Below are positions 34,832 through 42,003 of a stretch of DNA of 64,000 nucleotides, piece by piece (positions within the stretch are counted from its first letter, which is position 1; each line of letters begins with the position of its first letter). A program made the translations under genes and the position numbers. The notes under the pieces were generated by a model. It had not been told where the DNA came from. It saw only the letters and a list, made by a program, of their open reading frames with translations, and searched no databases. The DNA comes from DASUGC01 sp035606665 (GTDB taxonomy: Bacteria; Acidobacteriota; Vicinamibacteria; Vicinamibacterales; SCN-69-37). Location of the stretch: positions 57,724 to 121,723 of the forward strand of contig DATNEY010000001.1 in the NCBI GenBank assembly GCA_035606665.1, written 5' to 3'.

Positions 34832-36511
34832 TCACCGTCGCGGCTTCACCCACCACAGCGTCTGCGGCAGGATGCCATCCCAGCGCGGCCGTTCCGGATC
34901 ATCCGCCGCCAGCCAGAGCGCGCCGAACGACAGCTTCGACACGTTCACGATCTTATTGATGTCGAGTTTGGCCACGTCATCGGTCGGGCGGTGATACTCC
35001 GGGTGCGTTCCATTGAAGAACTGCATGATCGGGATCCCGCGCTCGAGATACGGCCCGGCGTCGGTGCGCGGATAGTAGAACTCGCTGGACACATCCTCGT
35101 AGACACGATCCAACTTGATGAAGGGAAACTCCTGCTGCGCGCGCTGCAGCACGGCCTCCGCCTGCGTGCTCAGCAGCTTCGGTCCGGTGACATAGATCGT
35201 GTCGGCCGCCGACAGATTCTGCGATGCCGGCGTGTCGGCGGTGCGGCTGCGGCCGATCATGTCGTTGCTCACGTGCAGCACCAGCTTCTCCGACCACGGC
35301 CCGTAGGCGATCGAGCGCGTACCCCAGAGTCCCACTTCCTCACCAGAATCCCAGATGAGCAGGATCGAACGCTTGGGCCGCGGCGCCGCCACCAGCGCGC
35401 GCGCAATCGCCATGTTGCCCGCGCTGCCGCTGGCATTGTCGTCGGCCGCGTTGTACTGGTCGGGCAGGTTGTTCCCCGGCAGGCTGGCGGCCTGGGGCAC
35501 CGCGCCATCCAGATGTGCCGCCAGCGAGATCCACTCCTCTTTGAGCCGCGGATCCACGCCTTCGAGCATGCCAACCACGTTGTACGGCCGCGCCTCCACC
35601 GTTGTCGCCGCAAAGTCAATGCGGACGCGCTTGCCCGCGCCCAGATCGACCGAGGGCGGATACGTCTTGGTTGCGTCGGCATTCAGCACGGCATCCGCGG
35701 AGAGTGGTGTACCCGCTAACAGGCGGCGCAGCGCGGCGACCGACAGGATGACCCGCGGCACCTGGAACTGCGCATAGGCCACGCCCACCGAAGGATTGAG
35801 GTCCTGTCCGGTCACCGCCCGCGGATTCCAGTTTGCGAGCGTCGCTGCAGTCGGCACGATGAGGATGCCGAGCGCGCCGCCGTGCCGCGCCACTTCGTTG
35901 ACAGTCGTATGGTCGACGCCCACCCTGCCGGCCTGTTGATTGTTGGCGCCTGCGCCGCGACCCTGTCCACCAACCGCCGCATTCACCAGCAGCCACTTAC
36001 CGCGGATGTCGAATCCCGCATACGGGTCAACACCCTGTTTCAGCAGCCGGACACCATTGCCCACATAGATCACGTTCGCTTCGCGCACGCCCGGCTGGAG
36101 AAAGTTGTTGATGATGAAATCGTCCCCCCAGGTGAGTCGCTCGCCGCCAATCGCGCCGGCGACTCGTGTCGTGTCAAGCGTGACGCGCGTGACGGTGTAG
36201 TGCTGGAAATAGGTGCCGTTGTCGCCCATCGGCTTGATACCGAGGTCGCGCAGGTGGCGCGCCACGTAGGCCGCCGCGGCGTCGTATCCCGGCGATGGGG
36301 AATCGGGGAACGGTGTCCGCCGGCCCATGTTCGCATCCGATGCGAGGTCGCTGACGTCACGCAGGACGTCTTCGGCGCGGATGCGCGCGGCCGCGGCCTT
36401 GACCTGCTCTAGTCTCAGGCGATCCGGCGCCTGGTCCGCACGCGGAACTGATGCGTAGCTCAGTACGCCGAGAAGCGCACAGAGAACGAACGGGCGGGGC
36501 GATACACGCAT
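34832..36511 (-). CDS. Secreted M28-family zinc aminopeptidase
   Basis: A 559-residue protein with a signal peptide (MRVSPRPFVLCALLGVLSYASVPRAD). Residues about 110-300 contain a PA-like lid (ANVIYVGNGVRLL... GFDIRGKWLLVNAA). The M28 catalytic domain follows. All five metal ligands are visible: His in SLAAHLDGA near residue 330, Asp in NAADDNASGSAG near 357, Glu-Glu in WDSGEEVGLWG near 387 (the first being the general base), Asp in HVSNDMIGRSR near 415, and His in THPEYHRPTDD near 505. The enzyme should be an active di-zinc exopeptidase removing N-terminal residues from peptides in the periplasm or outside the cell. A GTG nine bases upstream is an alternative start. Confidence 0.88.
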   Translation of the reverse strand: MRVSPRPFVLCALLGVLSYASVPRADQAPDRLRLEQVKAAAARIRAEDVLRDVSDLASDANMGRRTPFPDSPSPGYDAAAAYVARHLRDLGIKPMGDNGTYFQHYTVTRVTLDTTRVAGAIGGERLTWGDDFIINNFLQPGVREANVIYVGNGVRLLKQGVDPYAGFDIRGKWLLVNAAVGGQGRGAGANNQQAGRVGVDHTTVNEVARHGGALGILIVPTAATLANWNPRAVTGQDLNPSVGVAYAQFQVPRVILSVAALRRLLAGTPLSADAVLNADATKTYPPSVDLGAGKRVRIDFAATTVEARPYNVVGMLEGVDPRLKEEWISLAAHLDGAVPQAASLPGNNLPDQYNAADDNASGSAGNMAIARALVAAPRPKRSILLIWDSGEEVGLWGTRSIAYGPWSEKLVLHVSNDMIGRSRTADTPASQNLSAADTIYVTGPKLLSTQAEAVLQRAQQEFPFIKLDRVYEDVSSEFYYPRTDAGPYLERGIPIMQFFNGTHPEYHRPTDDVAKLDINKIVNVSKLSFGALWLAADDPERPRWDGILPQTLWWVKPRR

Positions 36512-36573
36512 GGCACTCACGCCACATGTATATCGCATTTGATCTGAGGGAACAGCTGGAGAATTCGCGCGCG

Positions 36574-36981
36574 CTACTTCTCGCTGGGCTGCAACTCGAC
36601 CGGTGCCTGGCCTGGCTGTCCCGCCAACCGCGCGAGGCCTCGAAGCACGCCGTGGTCTTCGCGCAGCTCGAAACGCATCACGAATCCCTGACCGGGCATT
36701 TCGAACGTCATGACGGTGCCGAACTTCGTGATCTCGACGCGGCCCTTCGTGATGGGCAGCTGAGCCGCGGGATCCGGGCCGACCGAGCCGGTCAGTTCCT
36801 CGCCCGCGTGCTTGAAGGTCGCATGCAGCCCGGACTTCACGCGCTTGCCGTTCTCGGGGATCGCAATCGTGCCCGACCATCGTCCACTGAAATCAGCAGC
36901 CGCGGTCGATGTGCGCCCGGCTGCAACTGCAACCGACGACAGCACAAGAGTCAGAACCAGCCCGAGCAATGTGCGAGACAT
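36574..36981 (-). CDS. Small secreted lipocalin-like protein
   Basis: A 135-residue protein starting at ATG 36981 with a signal peptide (MSRTLLGLVLTLVLSSVAVAAG). The mature part opens with AADFSGRWSGTIAIPENGKRV and proceeds through alternating strands (LHATFKHAGEELTGSVGPD, KGRVEITKFGTVMTFEMPG). The pattern matches small lipocalin-like or avidin-like beta-barrel proteins common in acidobacterial genomes, and is related in style to the gene at 34206-34781. Function is unknown; binding of a small hydrophobic ligand would fit the fold. It lies 62 bases upstream of the M28 peptidase on the same strand, and a common operon is possible. Confidence 0.65.
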   Translation of the reverse strand: MSRTLLGLVLTLVLSSVAVAAGRTSTAAADFSGRWSGTIAIPENGKRVKSGLHATFKHAGEELTGSVGPDPAAQLPITKGRVEITKFGTVMTFEMPGQGFVMRFELREDHGVLRGLARLAGQPGQAPVELQPSEK

Positions 36982-37113
36982 AGGAAACTCCCTCAAATCT
37001 CCGAGCAAGGCGGGTGCCACGCGGGATCGCACGGGGAAATGCATCGCCTGACGACCGGCGGCGGAGTGTTACGAATTCGTATTGCGTACACGTTCGCGCC
37101 GTATCATTCCCGC

Positions 37114-37494
37114 ATGACTACCTGGCTTCTCGTCGGTGCCGGCGGCGCACTCGGCGCGATGGCGCGACATGGCCTGAACCACGTCATCCATCAGCGCGCG
37201 CTTGGCGCCACGTTTCCGTTCGGCATCTTCCTTATTAATGTCAGCGGCTCCGTCGCGATCGGCGCGCTCGCAGGATTGCTGGCTTCAGGACGGCTGCACT
37301 GGAGCCTCGAGGCCCGCACGTTCGTCATCGTCGGCATCCTGGGCGGATTCACGACATTCTCGTCGTTCAGTCTGGACACCCTGACTCTCTTCCGCGAAGG
37401 CCAGCACGCTCAGGCTATCTGGAATGTGATCGGGCAGGTTGCGCTGAGCCTGGTCGGATGCGCCGCCGGCTTCCGTCTCGCCAACGCGACCTGA
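37114..37494 (+). CDS. crcB: Fluoride channel/exporter CrcB (Fluc)
   Basis: A 126-residue, four-helix inner-membrane protein of the CrcB/Fluc family, which forms dual-topology dimers that let fluoride leave the cell. Hallmarks are GAGGALGAMARHGLN at the N-terminus (with the conserved Gly-Arg), the asparagine in FLINVSGSVAIG (Asn42), and the pore phenylalanine motif GGFTTFSSFSLDT (residues 78-89). Length is normal for the family. ATG 37114 is the only reasonable start; a tatcat hexamer six bases upstream and the lack of a ribosome-binding site suggest a leaderless mRNA. I did not see a fluoride riboswitch in the 130 bases upstream. The stop codon abuts the convergent YihY-like gene without a gap. 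Confidence 0.9.
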   Translation: MTTWLLVGAGGALGAMARHGLNHVIHQRALGATFPFGIFLINVSGSVAIGALAGLLASGRLHWSLEARTFVIVGILGGFTTFSSFSLDTLTLFREGQHAQAIWNVIGQVALSLVGCAAGFRLANAT

Positions 37495-38427
37495 CTACCG
37501 TACCTGCCGACACTTGCGCTCATACTCCCGCTCCGCGCGCCGACCGATGATCTGCCTTCCGCCAGGCGTCTTTTGTCCCGGTGCCTTCCCATACGGCGAC
37601 GCGTGCTCGATCTCGGCGTTCAGCTCAGCGCCGGCGAGAATGGCAAGTCCGGTCAGATAGAACCAGAGCAGCGCCACGATGACGCCGCCGACCGCACCGT
37701 ACGACTCGTTGTAAGAAGTGAAGTTGACGATGTACAGCCTGAACAGCACTGAGACGACCAGCCAGAGCACCGTCGCCACCACCGCGCCGGGCGTGATCCA
37801 CACCCAGTCCTGATCCGCATCGGGACCGAAGTAATAGATGCAACCGATGGCGACGACGACCAAAGAAAAGACGAGGGGCCATTGAAGGACCAGCCACGTC
37901 CATTCGAATGCCGCCCCGAATCGCGTGATCTTCGCGAGCGTCTCGGCGATCTCCGGGCCTGCGAGCACGAGCGTCAACGCCACCAGCACGAGCAGCGCGA
38001 CGCCAATCGTCAGCGAGATTGCAATCAGCCTGACCTGCCACCACGGCCGGCCTTCTTCGATGTCATACGCGCGATTCAGCGCCTGGACGATGGACACCAG
38101 CGCGGCGGAGCTGCTCCAGAGCGCGCCGGCCACGCCGGCGGTGAGGAGGCCGCCGCTTTCGTTGTTCGCCAGGCGGCGCATCTGGTCCTGGATGATTTCC
38201 AGGATCTGCGGTGACATGAACGGCCCCAGCGAGGCCGCCAGATCGTCCGTGAGTGTTGACAGCGGAAAGAAGCTGGCGACCGCAAGCAGGAAAAGAATTG
38301 CCGGAAAAAGGGCGAGGAAGAAGTAGTAGGACAGCTGCGCCGCGAGCCCGGGCACGTCGTCGTCCACCGACTCGCGCCAGGTGCGGCGCAGAAGCTCCCG
38401 CCACGGCAGCGGAAGGTTGTGGATCAT
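37495..38427 (-). CDS. YihY/virulence factor BrkB family membrane protein
   Basis: A 310-residue inner-membrane protein. The family signature is visible throughout: DDVPGLAAQLSYYFFLALFPAILFLLAV near residue 25, a helix LWSSSAALVSIVQALNRAYDIEEGRPWWQVRL near 120, and FTSYNESYGAVGGVIVALLWFYLTGLAILAGAELNAEIEHA near 260. Six or more transmembrane helices are expected. The C-terminal tail is basic (RRAEREYERKCRQVR). The family was once annotated as ribonuclease BN by mistake; its true role is unsettled, with transport or envelope functions proposed. It shares the 3' boundary with crcB. Upstream on the same strand, 50 bases away, is the second ADOP permease gene. Confidence 0.88.
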   Translation of the reverse strand: MIHNLPLPWRELLRRTWRESVDDDVPGLAAQLSYYFFLALFPAILFLLAVASFFPLSTLTDDLAASLGPFMSPQILEIIQDQMRRLANNESGGLLTAGVAGALWSSSAALVSIVQALNRAYDIEEGRPWWQVRLIAISLTIGVALLVLVALTLVLAGPEIAETLAKITRFGAAFEWTWLVLQWPLVFSLVVVAIGCIYYFGPDADQDWVWITPGAVVATVLWLVVSVLFRLYIVNFTSYNESYGAVGGVIVALLWFYLTGLAILAGAELNAEIEHASPYGKAPGQKTPGGRQIIGRRAEREYERKCRQVR

Positions 38428-38477
38428 GGCTGCGGAGATTGCAAAAGCCGAGCCGCCTCGCCCGGAGTTGGCGAATG

Positions 38478-41132
38478 CTACTCGCCGCGTAACGCAATCA
38501 CCGGATCGACTCGGGTCGCGCGCCGCGCCGGCGCCACTGCGGCAACGATCGCGATGACGACGAAGACGATCGGCACTGCCACGAGCGTGACCGGATCCAG
38601 CGGCTCCACACCGAACAACATCGAACCCAGTAGCCGAGCGCTCGCAGCCGAGCCGGCGAGTCCGAGCACGAGCCCGATCGACGTCACGAGAATCGTCCCG
38701 CTGGCAACGATCCGGATCACCTGCGCCCCGGTCGCGCCGAGCGCCACTCGCACGCCGATCTCCGGCGTCCGGCTCGTGACGGCTTCGTTGATGAGCCCGT
38801 ACACTCCGCATCCCGCGAGGACGAGCGCGACGACGGAGAACAGCCCGACCAGCCAGAGGTTGAAACGTCTCGGCGAAATCGCTTTCGACATCCGCTCTTC
38901 CATCGTCGCGACCCGCGATATTGCGAGATCCGGGTCGAGTCGCTTGACGGCATCGCGCACGAGAGGCAGAACGTCCATCGGTGGTCCTGACGTCCGCACG
39001 ACGTAGGAGCTGAGCGTCGCGACCGTGCTTTGACGAAGCGGGATGAAGACCATCGGCCGTGGCGGCTGTTCGAGCCCGCCGGTGCGGATGTCATTCAGGA
39101 CGCCGATGACGGCGAATCGAGGACCGTCCGCATATTCGATCCGCAGCTGGCGGCCAAGCACATTCACGTCGCCCCAGGCCTGTATCGCGAACGCCCGCGT
39201 GACAATCACGACCCGCTCGCTTCTGTCGTCGTCCTGGTCGGTGAAATCGCGTCCGGCAAGGAAGCGGGCGCCAAGCGCGCGGAAATAATGAGGCGTCGGC
39301 ACATTACCGCTGGCGGTGACGGGCTCAGTCCTGCCGTCGATGAGAAAGTCCAACTCGAACGACGTCTGCAGGGGAATACCGCCCACCGCTGCCGATTCCA
39401 CGCCGGGCAGCCTTTCCAGCGCCGGCGCGAGTTCGTTGTGGAACGCGCGCACGGCTGCGAGTCCCTGGTACCGGTCCCCGCGCGTGCTGACGTTGAATGT
39501 CAGAACGCGTTCGGGATCGAAGCCCAGCTCGAGGCGTGAAGCGGCCAGCAGCGAACGAGCCATCAGGCCCGCGCCGACGAGGAGCACGATGGAAATTCCT
39601 ACTTGCACAGCCACGAGAACGGGCCTCAGCCACCTTCTGCGCGGCCCGGACGAGAGCGCGGACGACGCGCGGAGGGCCGCGACGGTGACACCGCGCGAGG
39701 CGAGCGCGGGCGCAAGCCCGGAAAGCAGGCCTGCAAAGAACGACAGGGCCAGGCAGAACGCGAAGATGCGCAGGTCAACCGAGATCTCGTTCAGCCGCGG
39801 CAGATCGGCCGGCGCGAACGACACGAGCGTCGGCACGACCCAGAGCGCGAGCAGGAATCCACCGAGGCCACCCGCCAGAGCCAGCACCATCCCTTCGGTG
39901 AGCCACTGACTCACGAGGCGTCCACGGCCCGCTCCAATCGCCATACGGATCGCCACTTCTCGAGATCTGCCGGCCGCGCGCATGAGCAGCAGGCTCGCAA
40001 TGTTCGCGCAGGCGACAAGAAGCACGCAGGCTCCGCCCGCGAACAGAATCCAGAGTGTCGATTGGGCTCCTTTCGTGACGCTCTCCTTGAGCGGCGCGAT
40101 CTCGACGGTCCAGTTCGCGTTCTCCTTCGGATATGACTGCGCGATCGACGCGGCAATCGTCTTCATTTCAGCCGACGCGGCTTCGATCGTGACGCCCGGA
40201 GCCAAACGGCCGATCGTCTTGAACTGGCGCGAACGCCGATTACCGAGCAGCTCCCCGCCGACCGGCAGCCAGATCTCGGCGACGCCATACGCCGTAGTAT
40301 CGAGCCATATACCGGCCGGCATGACGCCCGTGACGACGGCATCACGTCCGTTCAGTTGCACGTGCCGGCCGACGACACCCGGATCGCCGCCGAACTGCCG
40401 TTGCCAGAGCGCATGGCCGATGATGATCGAGCCGCTGCCGGTGACGGGCCCTTTGACCGTCATCGGCCCCAGGGCGGCGTTGGCGGTCGACCCGTACTCC
40501 GACGGTTCGAACGGCCGGCCGAGCTCGAGCGTGACACCGGACATGGGGAAGAATTCCGGCGTGATCCTCATCCCGACGAGGGACTCGGGCTCTTTCGCGC
40601 CGGTCATCGTGAAGGACGTACCGCCCAGCGCGGCGAACAGGTCGAAGCTTTTTGACGCGAGGCGCCAGTCGGCGACATCCGGAAGCGAGGGGTCTTCACG
40701 AAGGCGTTTTGCGACTGCATTCGACTCGTACAGGCGCGCGAGACGGTCTGCATTCGGCAGGGGCACCGATCGCAGGAGGACGCGGTCGACCACCGTGAAG
40801 AGCGCTGTATTCGCGCCGATCGCCAGCGCGAGCGTCGCGATCGCTACCAGCGAGAAGCCGGGTGAGCGGACGAGCGAGCGCACGGCATACGCGGAATCGC
40901 GCCGCAGGTTGTCCAGCCAGAGGAACGAACGCGCGTCGCGGTGGTAGTCCTTGAGCTGGTCCACGCCGCCGAGCGCGCGCCTGGCCGCGGTTGCGGCCTC
41001 GTCCGCGCCGAGCCCGCGGCGCCGGTATTCCTCCTCGAGCATTCTGAGGTGCGCGGAGACCTCGCGCGTGAGCTCGCGTTCGGCCCTTCCCGGCGCGATG
41101 GCGTTGCGCATGCGAAGGAAGAAGCGCCGCAT
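38478..41132 (-). CDS. ADOP-family ABC transporter permease, second copy
   Basis: An 884-residue relative of the permease at 25935-28568. The N-terminal 90 residues differ: an acidic-basic helical segment (GRAERELTREVSAHLRMLEE, then GLGADEAATAARRALGGVDQLK), typical of the second kind of ADOP leader. The first helix (FSLVAIATLALAIGANTALF) leads to a MacB periplasmic domain, an FtsX block (LLVACANIASLLLMRAAGRSREVAIRMAIGAGRGRLV), a second periplasmic domain and a final FtsX block (TPEIGVRVALGATGAQVIRI), ending ATRVDPVIALRGE. The start at ATG 41132 overlaps the PadR stop codon by one base (TGATG), so translation is coupled. A GTG three bases earlier is possible. Substrate unknown. Confidence 0.88.
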   Translation of the reverse strand: MRRFFLRMRNAIAPGRAERELTREVSAHLRMLEEEYRRRGLGADEAATAARRALGGVDQLKDYHRDARSFLWLDNLRRDSAYAVRSLVRSPGFSLVAIATLALAIGANTALFTVVDRVLLRSVPLPNADRLARLYESNAVAKRLREDPSLPDVADWRLASKSFDLFAALGGTSFTMTGAKEPESLVGMRITPEFFPMSGVTLELGRPFEPSEYGSTANAALGPMTVKGPVTGSGSIIIGHALWQRQFGGDPGVVGRHVQLNGRDAVVTGVMPAGIWLDTTAYGVAEIWLPVGGELLGNRRSRQFKTIGRLAPGVTIEAASAEMKTIAASIAQSYPKENANWTVEIAPLKESVTKGAQSTLWILFAGGACVLLVACANIASLLLMRAAGRSREVAIRMAIGAGRGRLVSQWLTEGMVLALAGGLGGFLLALWVVPTLVSFAPADLPRLNEISVDLRIFAFCLALSFFAGLLSGLAPALASRGVTVAALRASSALSSGPRRRWLRPVLVAVQVGISIVLLVGAGLMARSLLAASRLELGFDPERVLTFNVSTRGDRYQGLAAVRAFHNELAPALERLPGVESAAVGGIPLQTSFELDFLIDGRTEPVTASGNVPTPHYFRALGARFLAGRDFTDQDDDRSERVVIVTRAFAIQAWGDVNVLGRQLRIEYADGPRFAVIGVLNDIRTGGLEQPPRPMVFIPLRQSTVATLSSYVVRTSGPPMDVLPLVRDAVKRLDPDLAISRVATMEERMSKAISPRRFNLWLVGLFSVVALVLAGCGVYGLINEAVTSRTPEIGVRVALGATGAQVIRIVASGTILVTSIGLVLGLAGSAASARLLGSMLFGVEPLDPVTLVAVPIVFVVIAIVAAVAPARRATRVDPVIALRGE

Positions 41133-41476
41133 CACTCGCTTTCGAGCAGCCGATCGACGAAACCCGTGAGCCGCCGCCAGCGCTGCGTCTGTTCAGCCAG
41201 GGCGCGCGTGCCCGACTTCGTGATTGAGTAAAACTTCGCCTCGCGGTTGGATTCGGTCTGCTGCCACGCACCCTTGATCCAGCCGCGTTGTTCGAGCCGG
41301 ACGAGTGCGGGGTAGAGCGTGCCCTGGTTCAATGTCAGCGGATGCTCGGTCACCTGTTCCAGCCGCGCCGCCAGTCCGTACGAATGCTGCGGTCCCATCG
41401 TCGCCAACGCGCGCAGGACGATCAGATCGAGGGAGCCCTGGATCAGCTCGACGTTCGGGTTGCGACTACTAGCCAT
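41132..41476 (-). CDS. PadR-family transcriptional regulator, second copy
   Basis: A 114-residue winged-helix protein. Motifs are VELIQGSLDLIVLRALATMGPQHSYGLAARL, then LTLNQGTLYPALVRLEQRGWI as the recognition helix, then REAKFYSITKSGTRALAEQ. This belongs to the PadR subtype found with ADOP permeases, where 'GTLDxLILRxLxxxxxHGYxIAxRI' is common. It is not a close copy of the PadR at 25580-25933. Its stop codon overlaps the permease start, so the two form one transcription unit. An excellent inverted repeat at 41509-41527, containing a TTGACA box on the same strand, lies 33 bases upstream and is the likely autoregulatory operator. Confidence 0.9.
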   Translation of the reverse strand: MASSRNPNVELIQGSLDLIVLRALATMGPQHSYGLAARLEQVTEHPLTLNQGTLYPALVRLEQRGWIKGAWQQTESNREAKFYSITKSGTRALAEQTQRWRRLTGFVDRLLESE

Positions 41477-41508
41477 TCGAGTAGAGTGCGTCCACGTTCG
41501 CACGCGCC

Positions 41509-41527
41509 CTACTTGAATGTCAAGTAG
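41509..41527 (-). promoter_or_regulatory. Perfect palindrome over a -35 box upstream of padR-ADOP
   Basis: On the minus strand the sequence is CTACTTGACATTCAAGTAG: 8-bp arms CTACTTGA / TCAAGTAG around CAT. It contains a perfect TTGACA, so a regulator bound here would block RNA polymerase. Position (33 bases before the PadR start) and symmetry make it a strong candidate PadR operator. Confidence 0.55.
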
Positions 41528-41538
41528 TCTGACGACTG

Positions 41539-41558
41539 CGGCGGGCCGAAGCCCGCCG
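41539..41558. repeat. GC-rich palindromic hairpin (family copy 2)
   Basis: Stem cggcgggc / gcccgccg with loop cgaa, between the divergent padR promoter and the convergent end of the small gene at 41584. Same style as the hairpins at 45323 and 62486. Confidence 0.65.
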
Positions 41559-41583
41559 GTGAGCGATCGGATTTGTGAACTGA

Positions 41584-41871
41584 TTACGCGGCCAGGCGGA
41601 CGACGCCGCCATTCACGATGAGCCAGCCCGAAGCCTGCAGGAATCTCGCGATCTCGCGATGACGCCGCAGCGCGTCCGCCGGTTCGGCGAAGGTCTCGCT
41701 CACATGCTCGCCGGTCTCCCACAGGCGCACGAGGTTGACCGAATAGGATCCGTCGCCGCGCGCGTCGACGCCGCAGCTGATCGTCCGGCCTTCCCGCACG
41801 AAGAGGCAATGGAACCAATCCTGCTCGCGTGACGTCGCCAGATCGGGCGCCGGGGAGTGGAGCGTAACCAT
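41584..41871 (-). CDS. Small conserved hypothetical protein
   Basis: A 95-residue soluble protein from ATG 41871, with no signal peptide. It begins MVTLHSPAPDLATSREQDW and continues with FHCLFVREGRTISCGVDAR and SYSVNLVRLWETGEHVSETFAEPADALRRHREIARFLQASGW. The alternation of strands and a C-terminal helix suggests a small alpha/beta domain that could bind nucleic acid or a partner, but I cannot assign a family. The gene is divergent from the DUF5695-like gene (132 bases between starts). The much longer frame that continues upstream on the same strand into that gene is an antisense artefact. Confidence 0.55.
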   Translation of the reverse strand: MVTLHSPAPDLATSREQDWFHCLFVREGRTISCGVDARGDGSYSVNLVRLWETGEHVSETFAEPADALRRHREIARFLQASGWLIVNGGVVRLAA

Positions 41872-42003
41872 ACCCAGGTAACAGCAAGCCGGATGCCAGA
41901 TCGGATGAGAGAAAACGCGCGAGATTCCTCGAGTACCGGCCTCCCTGCGTCCTGCATTGTGCACAAAGGCCTTACACACCCCCTCTATGAGAGGATCTCG
42001 TTC

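Noticed and set aside
36982..37113. Possible fluoride riboswitch upstream of crcB
   Set aside because: I found no match to the conserved core (GGNGATGG ... pseudoknot), and the -10-like hexamer six bases from the ATG leaves no room for a leader.
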